Shown here: piece by piece, positions 1 to 11,828 of the stretch
How positions within the stretch are numbered: the stretch's first letter is position 1
Layout: each line of letters opens with the position of its first letter
Assembly: GCA_916613615.1 (NCBI GenBank)
Contig: OU744726.1
Span: forward strand, 69,894,764-69,958,763
Direction: 5' to 3'
From: Steromphala cineraria
Lineage: Eukaryota > Mollusca > Gastropoda > Trochida > Trochidae
DNA: 64,000 nucleotides
The notes under the pieces: generated by a model
Database searches by the model: none
What the model was told of the DNA's origin: nothing
The model's input: the letters and a program-made list of their open reading frames with translations, nothing else
Made by a program: the position numbers and the translations under genes

Positions 1-3000
1 ACTTTTGATAATCTTGTCATTTAGTTTTGTTTTTTAAATTTTATTTTTTTGCAAATTAACAAAAGCAAAATTCTTTTCTCCTTATTTTGGTTATAATTTT
101 TGTTAAAGAATTTTAGTTTCAGCTTAGAATGGTTCAACTTTGATAAACAATTTCAGATTACATGAACAACCACGACCATTATCATTACGCATGTCCTTGA
201 AGAAGATAAGGACCAAACTATTTGCTTCATTGAAATACTTGATGCGTCTTGTCTTTACTGTTTGCGCTTGAGCATTCTTGTTATGCGATTACAATCAAAT
301 TGTCACTGTGAAACTCATACTTCAATGTTTAGACCTTCCAAAGCTATTTGATATATACCACCCAGATTGATCAGTTGATATACACTTGTTAATTATAGCA
401 ATAGTGGTAGAAACTGATGCTATTGGGAAATTCCTTTCATTATTGGTGAAGCAGAATAAATGTCAATGCAACTTTCTTGATTCAAGTCTATGTTATCTTT
501 TAATATCACAACACAAGAGAAAAAATCAATATCCTTATCATATTGCATTTATTGATTTTTCTCTCAATTTATTTCAATAAAGATTTGCCCTCAGAGGAAT
601 GCAACCATGCTAAGATTTATATTAGCTCACGCACAATAGCGAGTCACATTCCTATATCCAAGGAATCGATGTTGGTTCAACAGAATACTGCATGTGAGAC
701 ATTCGCGCGATCTGGTTCTTTGTTACACCATGGCTTTGTTGCTTGCTCTCAAGTACGTAATGAACTTAGTAGCATATATTGATCGCTAGAGGGCGTATCG
801 ATTTCATCTCTGACAGCGCCCCCCAGCGGCCCTAGAGTGAGGTCACCCTGACCTCAGCTTGCAGGTAACAATGGTTGATTTATAGCGTTACCCTCAGGAA
901 GAATTGTAATGGTGCCCATAAATGGTAGAGTTTGTCCGTGACATTTGAATCAGATTTACACGATTAAGCAATAAGCTGTTGCTAAACATTCCCAAAATAA
1001 ACCGTAGATGAAGAGATTGGAGGCCAAATAAAAAAAATCCGAATTTCAAGGGAATTGTGAATTTTTGCTTCAATTCCATTTTCTTCCTGTCAATCGTAAG
1101 ATTGCTACCTTAATCGAGATAAAAAGCAATTCTCGTTTTTATCTTGACATGAAGGCCTATAGCTTGTTAACTTTTAGTAGTAGTTGTAAATAACATTCAA
1201 AGAACTGCCCTTGAACTGAAGACATTGTTATCGTGTTCTTCTATATCTTATTTTCGTCTTTCATTTTTATCGTAAGGGGTACATTTGGTATGCGTCTAGG
1301 AATTTACCTGCAATCTACGTGTACATGTTGATTATTTTACAATAAATTACAACTCAGACAAAAGTTATGTTTCAGGAATGAGAAAGTTCATAAGAATAAG
1401 TCTAAGGATACGCTGGTAATGTGGCATTTAATGGTTTGACCTTTGTCAACGATATTACCAAACTAAGTTTTCCTTTAACAAATAGAATAAATGGAAAATC
1501 TGAGGTAGGGCCTATCTTATTGTTATCTAATTATGTTATTCCGGGCCAATCTTGAATATGTTTCTACCCTCAGGGATTTGAGAATGAATGAAATTATGTA
1601 TCAGTATCAGGCTTTAGTGTCCATTCATCTTTTAAACATTCGTCCTCAATTTGACAAATCATAAAGATGAGACATTACAAACTCAAGGATGTTAAACCTC
1701 CAACGACGAGCTTGAATTTAGTGGAAATGTCTGGAATAGTTGATTTGAAATTCCCGGATGTTGAAAGGTCAAGGTCAATGTATCGCGTCCTTGTTCTCGT
1801 TAGCCAATGACTAACGTGACCCAATTTCTTGCACTCTACTGACAGATTGAAACTTAAATAATTCATGCGGATTCTACAGCAATAGACGGCTGTCCATCAT
1901 ATTCAGTTATCTCTCGAGGAGACTGGAGCAAGTCTATGACAAGTCAGACAATTTTGGTGCCTCTGATCTATCCCGGGGGAATCTGAAGAATGCGCGCGCA
2001 TGCTACGTGAGATGCACACGATCTGCAAGGTCAACTCGAACGAGACAGGGTCGCTTCGTCGTCAACTCGGGTTTCACTCGTTAATTTCCGTCCCTCGCCG
2101 GATAAAGATGTAATGGATGCACATTTGGTGATTCATAAACGGAATCAGTGCGATTCTACGATTGTTTGGAGTGTATATACAGCAAGGAAAGAACTGCAAA
2201 TCATTTTTTAATCTTCTACATGCACATAAGACTCGTTTGCAACTTTGAATTGATTTTTGAGACGAGAAAAGGAACATTTTGAAATAAAAAAAATATCACC
2301 ATAAAATATAAAAGACGTTTTTGAAACATTTTGTATAGAAGTCTCTTTGTTCATTTCAAAAACAAACTTTAAAAAGAATTTAAAAAGTATTTCCAACGCA
2401 TCAGGACTAAAAGCTATGAGCGAGATCTTGGTTTATAAACTGACAAGGCAATTGAAAGTTAAACAAGATATTAATCAAATATAGCTCTGATTTAAATAAT
2501 AATCTGTAATATAATGAACAGAACTGACACATAAGAGGAAAACAAAACTTTTGAATCATAATATTTTTCACATAGATAAGTCACATCATCCAAATGATGT
2601 CATTTTCCAGTTCCTTGTGATTTTGTAAAAAATATAACTTTGAAGTTTGATATCTATACATATTTAAGTTGGTACGAGTCCCTTTGTTGCCTTACAAGTT
2701 GGTTATTGATTATTTTGATTGCAAATTATGCAACAACTTTTGAGAACAATAGAATTTTACCTTTCTCCATTGTAGGATAATAAGTTGCTTTTATGATGAA
2801 ACTCACTTTTTATATAACACTGAAGAGTCAAAGAATTAGTTTTTACAAAAAAACGTATTTTACAATTAAATAAAATTCAACAGGAATTTCAAGTATGTAA
2901 CCAGATAATCACGATTCAGTGCCATTATCTGGGCTGTTCCATTATTTCAAAGGGTAGAGGCCATGTTACACATCATTTGTCAACCATTAAAAGTGTTGTT

Positions 3001-3237
3001 TTAAGAATTCTCTCTATTGAGACGATACCATAATCACAAAACAAATGGAAATAATGAACGACCATTATTGCATACACAAATGTATTGTCTAAATGATAAA
3101 TTCGTAAAATAAAGATGGATTGATAAAATTGTGAACGTATGACTTCTTTCAAGATGTAAATAGCAAATCAAAAAGGAAAACGGGAACGGGATTTGGCACT
3201 TAACGTCATACATCATCTACATGAACTTTTCCACTTC
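1..3237. other. AT-rich non-coding stretch
   Basis: I see no gene here. All open frames are short, start at non-ATG codons or lack any recognisable motif, and stops are dense in all frames. The segment around 1980-2100 is somewhat richer in GC and CpG than its surroundings, but nothing in it identifies a promoter or an exon. Confidence 0.6.
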
Positions 3238-3430
3238 CCTGTAAATGACAACTTGCTTATTCAGCAAAAATAAAAGTCACTTCCTTGCATGAGGAAGTAC
3301 TTAAGAACGAAACTCTGAATGCTCATTAGCTTAAGTTTTTGTTTTAATTATTAATCTTAATTTCAAAAGTTCATATCTAATTGGTTATCATACTTCAAAT
3401 CTCCATTTTGATGGACATATCGTGATTTTT
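3238..3430 (+). repeat. Diverged duplicated segment, copy 1
   Basis: The core AAAATAAAAGTCACT..TTGCA.GAGGAAG.ACT.AAGAACGAAACTCTGAA recurs at about 5090-5145 with scattered substitutions, and weaker similarity continues for about 100 bp on the 3' side. The two copies are in the same orientation about 1.85 kb apart. This is an interspersed or segmental duplicate of unknown type with no coding content. Confidence 0.5.
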
Positions 3431-5074
3431 TCAAATGAACGTTTTGTGTAACATTTCGATTTTAAAAGAACTTTCTTTGGTTTGTCTTTCATTCATCAAT
3501 AACATTAAATCTACGAAAAGAACTAGAACATAATTTTAAAGTAACTTTATCTATGGAGTGTCAACTATTGCCAATCAACTTAACCGCCCGAGAGTGGTCG
3601 GGTTTTTTTTTTTTTTAACTGATTAATATCAAACAAACTAAAAATATACACACGATCATTTGAGAACGGTTATATTTATTTTCGATAATCTACGTCCCAT
3701 GATTGGTTTCCGGCAGGTTTCTCTGGCTGAAGTTAATGATGAACTTTTATTCAATCGTTCTCAAAAACACATGTTACTTAATTGAGTACAAGAACCTCTT
3801 ATAGATATGATAAATTGATATTTTATGATAAGGTAGCGGATTACCGACGGGACGACCGAGCTAGACTTAAGACAGTCAATGCGTAGTAATAAAAAATTAT
3901 GAATGGTCACGTGACGTCATAGGGTTACGGGTGCGGGACTGTCAGCGTAACATATACATATATCTATTGAGGACTCCTTCACAAGTACATACATTCTATA
4001 CAGGTCGACTCAAGTGTGAAGGAAGGTATCGTCTTATATAGAACTACAAAGAAAACACGTTCTCGTCTGAACATGTGACCTCATCGGCCTTGACCTGTGA
4101 CCTCTACGAGTTATCGATGAGCTGCGTGACAATATCTTTGCGGGAGGCAGCCGGGATTATAAAAACCTGTTTTTCAGTTGATCCTCTCCCTTATCGATAT
4201 ATGGAGAGAGTTCACATACTTATTTCCGTGGGTTTCCGTCTCTGTTCAACTGAAGAACACCCCTTTGTGTTCATGACGTCTGGCCTTTATCTCACCTCAA
4301 TGTCGTCCTGAAGAGTCCTCAAGAGCTTTGAACCTACCTAATGTGACAACGCACTTAGTGACGTACACAGATAGACGGTTTCCTGTTTGATCTTAAACAC
4401 ATAATATATTATCTGTTGTGAAAGTTTACAGAGGGGGAAGGTGTTATTATTTTTAAAGGTAACGAAAATGTTGACATAGTTCATGTTATATTGAAAGATT
4501 GTCATAGTATGTTCTATCTTCGAACCTTTCAATCGCACCTTGATTACTGATTATCATATATAAGGTTGAGCATAACACGCTGTTCAACTGATGGAAATGC
4601 GATGTAAGAACTATGACATGGACACATTATTCACGGAATTTGTTGAATGAGACAACGAGTGATGATTAATTCGAGAAGTTTCTTGATATTATTTTGCAAG
4701 AAGGAGCAACTTTAGTGACAAGACAGGGAAAGACATGTCTACACTGCTCTTACTAGAATGAGCAAAACAGTAAAATATTTTATTTGTCAGTTTTTTGGAG
4801 AAGTCGTGTGCTATTACAATCGATACACACATTATCAAACCCCTCAAGAGTCCGATGATAAAATGTTGTATCTTCTTGCAACTATGTTTACTTTTTACAA
4901 CACTTAACCCTAGATGGAGTGCCCTACCAACATATACCAACATATGCATTGTCATGGGGAGGTCCAGATCCAACAACTAAGTGAGTTGAATGCTATTGAT
5001 AAGAACATAGATATCTTTTTGTGAACTAACTCGGCGTATATATTATATATACACTTATTCCTATAATTCGAGGG
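3431..5074. other. Non-coding stretch with a GC-richer island
   Basis: No gene recognised. The part from about 3830 to 4330 is richer in GC and CpG and contains a TATATCTATTGAGG-like and a TCTTATATAGAAC segment, so it could hold a promoter. No coding exon follows that I can support. A short GC stem followed by a T run at about 3584-3616 is discussed under rejected items. Confidence 0.4.
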
Positions 5075-5235
5075 AATTGGCTTAGTTAGCACAAATAAAA
5101 GTCACTGCATTGCACGAGGAAGCACTAAAGAACGAAACTCTGAAAGCGTACCGTTTTTTTTTTCAAAGTATAATCTAAATTTCTAATATTTATATCGTTT
5201 CGGTCATTATGATTTATTGGACATGTTGTGCTACT
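5075..5235 (+). repeat. Diverged duplicated segment, copy 2
   Basis: Same-orientation partner of the segment at 3238-3430. The best-preserved part is CACAAATAAAAGTCACTGCA followed by the GAGGAAGCACTAAAGAACGAAACTCTGAA block. Divergence is too high for a recent duplication. Confidence 0.5.
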
Positions 5236-5586
5236 TGTCATGCAGGTTTTGTTTAATGCTTAGAGGGAAATGTGATACACGTATTTCATTAGTATTCATA
5301 TTCAAAGAAATGTGAACAAAACCAATATTCAACAATGGCAATGGAACTATGTTTTAAAGGGAAACAAGTCAATCCGAGCTTCTTCTTATTAAAAGTTCTT
5401 ATTAACAGAATCTTTCATTTTATATCATGAACACGTAAATGAATTATAGTTCTGTGTGGAAAGTTTTCATATTATTTAAGACATTAATCTTTATAAACTG
5501 AACATCAGTTACACCCGATATAATGAAGATCGTTTCTTGTGATGTCTCCTGGTAGCGCGATGACAATTCTAGCTCGATGTTCGTCC

Positions 5587-5838
5587 GACCCGATACTGCC
5601 TTTTTCAGTAAAAGAAAATCCGTGGAAAAGTGTATTGATGCCCAAAACTGAATAGACTGATTATATCAGAATGTTGAGAATTACTTTTGATTTAAATCAA
5701 TGATAAATCACATTGAATTACATTGATTTACTGATTTACCTTGTATAACCATCAATATAAGATAACAAAATTATTCAAGATACTGTGGTATGAAACCTTG
5801 CATTTAGGGACTAAACGTTAAAAAGGCAGTATCGGGTC
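5587..5838. mobile_element. Foldback/MITE-like element with 19-bp inverted ends
   Basis: GACCCGATACTGCCTTTTT at 5587-5605 is the exact reverse complement of 5820-5838. The 252-bp unit between them is AT-rich and non-coding, which is the layout of a small non-autonomous DNA transposon. I could not identify a target-site duplication, so the superfamily is open. Confidence 0.55.
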
Positions 5839-7317
5839 ATCCAGCTCATATTCATTACTGCTCTTTATCGTGATAAGGCAGGAATATCAAACCATATAAT
5901 AACACGAGCTGCTACAATAGAAAACTAACATATAGTCCCTAAAAGAATAATGTCTGGTTTAATTATAAATATTGGATTTGAAATGAAATAAACAGAAGTC
6001 AGGGGACCACTACCTAATTCCTTTAACTATACTAATGAGTTCCATAACACGGATACAGCTGGCTGTCCATGGTTATACACATTTTATATGAAACGGTGAA
6101 ATATATTATTATCATTGAAAATCAAGATAACCAGTTCTAACATGTGTCATAAAATAAGAAATCTTACAACATTTCTACACAGGTTAAATGTACATAAAAC
6201 AACACCTTAGTAAACCGTCACGAGTACCAAGGTATATCGAGATTAAGTGTTGCGTAAGTTCTATTTTAGAAGTAAGGCGACCTACTGGCGCCACGTGCAT
6301 CCAACACGTGACTAATAAAATTAATTAACAATATCTTATTCATGTTAAATATGCCCCATTTCCTTTTTATCGTAGGTGCCAATTACAGATAAATTTAATA
6401 CAGTTATATATATGTAATAGACAACGCATATATAGGACACATAGCATGCTATAAATATGCGATGTAAGCTGTTTAATTACCGTCACTTGGAAAAAATGAT
6501 TTATTGTTAATAACCTTGGAAATGGTATGTGAAATGTTTTCACAGGATAACTTACAAGTCACTTGCGTCGTTAGAAACACGTTAAATCAATGCATACTCA
6601 ATGCTTACCTTTAGTGAATGTGCCTGATGTTAATGTAAATATTATTTGAAAACCAACATAAACAGATTCTTAAGGTTGTTGTTTCATTATTGCCCTTTCA
6701 ATAAATCACTTCAATAGAAACAATTTCATTTCAACTTCTGATTATTCCCACTGATACAAACCCCAAAACATTTTATATTGCAATTAACGCATACCATTGA
6801 TTTCTCATTTTTTACAATATTTTCGTAACACAATGTGTGTAAACGTGTTTTTGTATAGTGTGTTTACTACCATGTATTGCTATGTATTGAGTACATCTAT
6901 CGTTTCTATATTATGCAATGCTTTTGATGATTTTCAGCAAGAAATACCTAAAGAGTGGCCGTATGTTTTACTTTTTTAACGTAAGTATGTTTGTAAACTG
7001 TCGATATTAAGCTATTATAAATCACTGGGAACATTTTGCCTACTCAGCACTAATCAGTCACAGACGGACTAAACACATCAGGGCACTGCCTAGACGGTTA
7101 GTAAGCCCAGGAGGTTAGAGGTCGCATGTAGAGAAAACATCATATGCTACACGATAGACAGAGAGGCCTGTGATAGACTAACTAATAACAGGACACTCCC
7201 TTAGTTCAAAAGGTCTGTGAGTCCATTGAGTAACACAAAACAACCCCCACCCTCAAATAACTGGGTAGAGCTCAAGGCCAGCGGACTGTGAGAGGTAATT
7301 CAGCAATTTCAACATAT
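5839..7317. other. AT-rich non-coding stretch
   Basis: No gene, RNA or clear repeat recognised. Short open frames such as the one at 6797-6979 begin without a convincing start and translate to low-complexity hydrophobic peptide with no motif. Confidence 0.5.
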
Positions 7318-7490
7318 CCTAGACTAAATTTTAGTCTCTGATATGAAAATATATCTAAAATGCAACAATTTGGTATAAGCAAGAAAGGAGCCCACTGAAG
7401 CTGTTCGCCATACAGCCGTGATCTAGACTTGCTACAATAATGTAGAACTACATGACTCTTTAGAGATATAGTTTCAGGGTCTTAACAGAC
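7318..7490 (+). repeat. Dispersed repeat family, member A
   Basis: Carries the modules ACTAAATTTTAGTCTCTGA, AAGGAGCCCACTGAAG and GATCTAGACTTGCTA seen in the copies at about 15700, 17695, 19332, 25775 and 39275. Modules are shared but the spacers are diverged, as expected for old non-autonomous elements. Confidence 0.4.
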
Positions 7491-7654
7491 TAGGCCTAGC
7501 CTAGGCTCACTGAACTGCACACTCAGCGTGTGTGTGCGTCATGGACTGTTTATAAGCTGGATTCCTGGCGGTGAACTCACTGCCTCTCCCTGTCAGTGCT
7601 TCACCTAGGATTGACTCGCCGCCTAGACTTGCTACAGTCTCTAACAGAAGAAGG

Positions 7655-7800
7655 AGAAGAATATATTTTATTTACGTGTCACATGTTGTTATAAAACATT
7701 TGGAACATTCACAGAATCAATTTTAAAAACAACATCCAGCCTTAAAAGGCTTATGAGACACGAGATTCGTTGACAATCTCAAATCATGAGATAAAAAATA
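7655..7800 (+). repeat. Dispersed repeat related to 25295-25420
   Basis: Both segments read TTTATTT..GTGT.ACATGTT near their left end and a GGCTTATGAGACAC block about 100 bp later, with diverged AT-rich sequence between. Here the left edge follows a GAAGAAGGAGAAG run. This looks like the antisense 3' part of a retroposon, but no coding relic identifies it. Confidence 0.35.
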
Positions 7801-8892
7801 TATACATTATTAAAATGGTGTGGAAACAGTCACATAGGTGCTATCAAAGAACTTTCTTACTTCATTTGGGTGAACTTGGTTTATCTATTGATTTCCAACA
7901 GCGTCGAATTACTTCCTCTACGACTGTAGAATCGGTAGAATAAATCTTTCTCTTAGTCTTTCCAAAAAGCTCGAAATTGGTAATATCGTAAAAGTTATTT
8001 AACGAGGGAGGTAGGGATGGAAATATTGTATAGCCATACATTGGAAATATTCATTTTATTCAACTGCTGATCAATTTCACAACATATTCTAAATGAAACT
8101 GTCGGTATTAATTAAGACGCAGTTTTAATTTCCTCCATGCTTATCTATGAATTTAAGATTAATTCTTCAAAATAACTTAATTTCATATAATTTTTCATCT
8201 CCATACCATTGATTTATATTTCTGAAGATTCGGAAATGAAAAGTTCATAAGGTTCTTTTTGGTTTCATTTCCGTCAGTTACACAAGATATAAATCATCAA
8301 GGGTAGGCCTAATATTAACATTCATAACCTTTTAGTCATCACTCAAAACATTATGCCCTTTATTCCTCAGTGTCTTCCTATAATTAAAGGCATATTCTCT
8401 TAGTGAAATGAGGAGATGTTACGAAAAGGAAATTAATTCAAGATTCGTTTTTGTATACATATATCTCGTATAGGCAGAGTACAAAACTAAATTTTCTCAC
8501 AATCATGTAAATAAAATATCCAGATAGTACATGATGAAAAAAAAAAGAAAATTTTATTGTTGTATTTTTAGCACTACATCCAGTATGAAGCAATGTGTAT
8601 ATCAAGTAAATATGCCACAATTATATTTATAGTCCGGATGAATTAACAATGAAAAGTACAGTTTTTGACCTTCACAGTTGACGGGTAAACAAGAATTGCT
8701 TTCAAATAAGTACATATGGTACCGTTCAGGCCTTGTTTATTTCAATTTATAGAATGTTTCAAATTGTCCTTTAGTAAAAAGTATTTCTTAAGGAACAGGA
8801 CTTTTTGTGAAATATAAATCAAGATTACCTTCCTGTTTATATTTATATATGATTATTTCATATTTATTTCACACTTTGTTGTTCAAATATGT

Positions 8893-8958
8893 AAGTGACG
8901 CCGCTTATGGCCGAGATATTGGCCAAGCGGCGTAAACGAATAACCCACTCACTCAAAT
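8893..8958 (-). repeat. Gastropod-type SINE-like hairpin fragment
   Basis: Contains GACGCCGCTTATGGCCGAGA..GGCCAAGCGGCGTAAACG followed by AACCCACTCACTCA. The arms CGCCGCTT and AAGCGGCG form a hairpin. Read on the minus strand it begins TGAGTGAGTGGGTT and continues into TTACGCCGCTT, the head of a repeat I associate with gastropod genomes such as abalone. Other pieces lie at 10250-10300 and 53486-53545. Confidence 0.5.
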
Positions 8959-9065
8959 ATGTAATTCTACCATGAAAGTGATGAATACTGGATCCTAAGG
9001 TTACATTTTAGTTGTTCTAGATTCAATAATTACACAAAGAATAGAATGCATCACTGCATCCTCTT

Positions 9066-9112
9066 GAATTTCCGTTTCCACAAATATACCCCGGTAGTTC
9101 TGTCTCTTTAAG
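9066..9112 (-). repeat. Solo right end of the 50106-50307 MITE family
   Basis: GAATTTCCGTTTCCACAAATATACCCCGGTAGTTCTGTCTCTTTAA resembles the right terminal arm of the element at 50106-50307, including the closing TTTAA. No left arm was found nearby, so this is an end fragment or a heavily decayed copy. Confidence 0.4.
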
Positions 9113-9465
9113 TAATGATTTATAAAAAAATATAATAATAAGATTAAAATGTCCAAGAAGCCTCAGAGAAGAAGGAAAATTAAATCAGATCAAAATGATA
9201 ATCAAATAATATAAAAAGCATGATCTACGTTAAACTATTTAGAATGGAGGATCTGTGTAAGATTATGACAGAATGAGTGGGCTGAAATAATGTTCCATGT
9301 TGTACTTAATTCTAAACAAGTCTATCCTTGGACAGACCGCCACTATTCTGCGTGTTTGCGTCATACGAGTATTTGGAGACTTTAATTAATTCGTGTATAT
9401 AAGGAATATTTCAACTTATTTAAAACAAGTGGTAAACACAACTCACAAGAGTTATACTGAGACGC

Positions 9466-9535
9466 TGACGAGATGGCGCAGAGGGTATCGCGTTCAACCT
9501 TTGTTTAGGAAGTCAGAGGTTCGAAGAAATAACAC
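9466..9535 (+). repeat. tRNA-derived SINE head or tRNA pseudogene
   Basis: GATGGCGCAGAGGGTATCGCG fits a tRNA D-arm/A-box, and AGAGGTTCGAAG about 35 bp later fits the B-box core GGTTCGA. The implied anticodon arm and acceptor stem do not pair well, so this is more likely a tRNA-derived SINE remnant than a working tRNA. Confidence 0.4.
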
Positions 9536-9777
9536 TTTCTGCTTGCTATAAGGAAATACATAATTATACTCAGTAAGATTTTGTGTGATGATATTCTATA
9601 CACAAGTGACGACATTTCCCCACAATTGTAATGCAGCCTTGATAAATGCTCTTCATCTCATCTACAACAATTAAATGTTTGAAAATATTTCTACATCTTA
9701 CTTCGACTAGCATGACATAATGTCTCCCATATATCCCTTAACTTCTTTGAGAGGCATTTTAGAAGTTGGAATGACAA

Positions 9778-9921
9778 TAATGCTGAGGAATATGTGGATG
9801 ACAACTTCTTTGTTCAATGTATGCGACGAGCAAACTATGCTTGAGAACGACACAAGAATCTGTGTCGAAACGTCGCATACAATGAACAAAGAAGTTGTCA
9901 TCCATATATTCCTCAGCATTA
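9778..9921. repeat. Long inverted repeat enclosing a hammerhead-like hairpin
   Basis: ATAATGCTGAGGAATATGTG... at 9778-9828 is repeated as its near-perfect reverse complement at 9871-9921, with only a few mismatches across about 50 bp. The 42-bp loop contains a second stem, GACACA (9849-9854) with TGTGTC (9861-9866), followed by GAAACGTCGC. The stem-GAAAC-GTC layout recalls hammerhead ribozymes of Penelope-like retroelements. However, the 5' core reads CTTGAGAAC rather than the required CTGANGA, so it is probably a decayed or inactive version. Confidence 0.45.
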
Positions 9922-10249
9922 TCATATATCCCTTGACATGAAACACTGAACTTTGATAAAGACAAATCTACCTTCAGGTTACAAAAAATCTGTAAGTTGT
10001 TGATACTCTTTGACATTTTCTTAGTCAACAAGAAGGAACCAACCATTAACCCAACTCATAACTCTCGCAAAGGTGATGGGAAAATAATATGAGCATCTAT
10101 TATCACAGACAAAATTAACTGTCAACGTGTTTTTCAAAACTGCGATCTACTCACGCAACGTTTACACTGATGTTACTGATCCGTTTGTCGGACACGGTAA
10201 AATACGATAAAGAGAACTTTTGCATTTAAAGGTATGGTATGGATTCAAT

Positions 10250-10300
10250 CGGGAGAGTGAGTGAGTTTGGGTTTTATTCCGCTTGGGTCAAACTTCAACC
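10250..10300 (+). repeat. Gastropod-type SINE-like head fragment
   Basis: GAGAGTGAGTGAGTTTGGGTTTTATTCCGCTTGGGTC matches the head of the same hairpin repeat found inverted at 8893-8958 and 53486-53545. It has TTCCGCTT where those copies have ACGCCGCTT. Only the head is recognisable. Confidence 0.4.
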
Positions 10301-10666
10301 ATTAGCGGCGCCGAATTCAATCGAAAGTTATTTCAATACATTGCTTTCTTTGAAACATGATCTTCTATCTTTTTTTGCTTTTAACGTATATCCTTATTTC
10401 GCAACAATTAGCAATGCTCATACTATTATTTTTCAAATTTGAAACTTGTGACACTATAGTGAACAATTCTTCTTTTTCTTTTATTTTTCTTCTTCCTTCA
10501 ACTTTCTTCTTCGTTTGATCTTATTCTTATTCTAATACTGTCCCTGTTCCCTCCGTGCGTCATACCTTTATGCTGACTGTGTAAAACAGTGTATAGATTG
10601 CAGCTCCCAGACGGTGTAGGCTGCCTGAGCAATGTGTCATACGCTGATATGGATTTTCTTCTATCA

Positions 10667-11828
10667 AGTGTGAAGTTCTCGCTCACCTCTCCAGCATCAC
10701 TTCATACACGGTGGTAGACTTGCTTCTTGTCCCTGGGGTCAGGAGTGTGAAGTTCTCGCTCACCTCTCCAGCATCACTTCATACAGGGTGCTAGACTTGC
10801 TTCTTGTCCCTCGGGTCAGGAGTGTGATTGTGAAGTTCTCGCTCACCTCTCCAGCATCACTTCATACAGGGTGCTAGACTTGCTTCTTGTCCCTGGGGTC
10901 AGGAGTGTGAAGTTCTAGCTCACCTCTCCAGCATCACTTCATACAGGGTGCTAGACTTGCTTCTTGTCCCTGGGGTCAGGAGTGTGAAGTTCTGGCTCAC
11001 CTCTCCAGCATCACTTCATACAGGGTGCTAGACTTGCTTCTGGTCCCTGGGGTCAGGAGTGTGAAGTTCTGGCTCACCTCTCCAGCATCACTTCATACAG
11101 GGTGCTAGACTTGCTTCTGGTCCCTGGGGTCAGGAGTGTGAAGTTCTGGCTCACCTCTCCAGCATCACTTCATACAGGGTGCTAGACTTGCTTCTGGTCC
11201 CTGGGGTCAGGAGTGTGAAGTTCTGGCTCACCTCTCCAGCATCACTTCATACAGGGTGCTAGACTTGCTTCTTGTCCCTGGGGTCAGGAGTGTGAAGTTC
11301 TAGCTCACCTCTCCAGCATCACTTCATACAGGGTGCTAGACTTGCTTCTTGTCCCTGGGGTCAGGAGTGTGAAGTTCTGGCTCACCTCTCCAGCATCACT
11401 TCATACAGGGTGCTAGACTTGCTTCTGGTCCCTGGGGTCAGGAGTGTGAAGTTCTGGCTCACCTCTCCAGCATCACTTCATACAGGGTGCTAGACTTGCT
11501 TCTGGTCCCTGGGGTCAGGAGTGTGAAGTTCTGGCTCACCTCTCCAGCATCACTTCATACAGGGTGCTAGACTTGCTTCTGGTCCCTGGGGTCAGGAGTG
11601 TGAAGTTCTGGCTCACCTCTCCAGCATCACTTCATACAGGGTGCTAGACGTGCTTCTGGTCCCTGGGGTCAGGAGTGTGAAGTTCTGGCTCACCTCTCCA
11701 GCATCACTTCATACAGGGTGCTAGACGTGCTTCTGGTCCCTGGGGTCAGGAGTGTGAAGTTCTGGCTCACCTCTCCAGCATCACTTCATACAGGGTGCTA
11801 GACTTGCTTCTGGTCCCTGGGGTCAGGC
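10667..11828 (+). repeat. 77-bp minisatellite, about 15 copies
   Basis: The unit runs AGTGTGAAGTTCTGGCTCAC..CATCACTTCATACAGGGTGCTAGACTTGCTTCTGGTCCCTGGGGTCAGG. Units start at 10667, 10744, then every 77 bp from 10904 to 11751. The third copy carries a 6-bp insertion (GTGTGATTGTGAAG). Variant positions (TCTCGCT/TCTAGCT/TCTGGCT, CTTGTCC/CTGGTCC, GACTTGC/GACGTGC) show that a five-unit block was itself duplicated. The array ends in a degenerate half unit at about 11828. No open frame runs through it. Confidence 0.95.

Noticed and set aside
3584..3616. CCGCCCGAGAGTGGTCGGG followed by a T run, like a bacterial terminator
   Set aside because: The window is animal DNA with retrotransposons, so a Rho-independent terminator is not meaningful; there is no gene upstream.
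10667..11828. 77-bp array as a CRISPR or as a protein repeat gene
   Set aside because: There are no unique spacers between units and no reading frame continues through the array.
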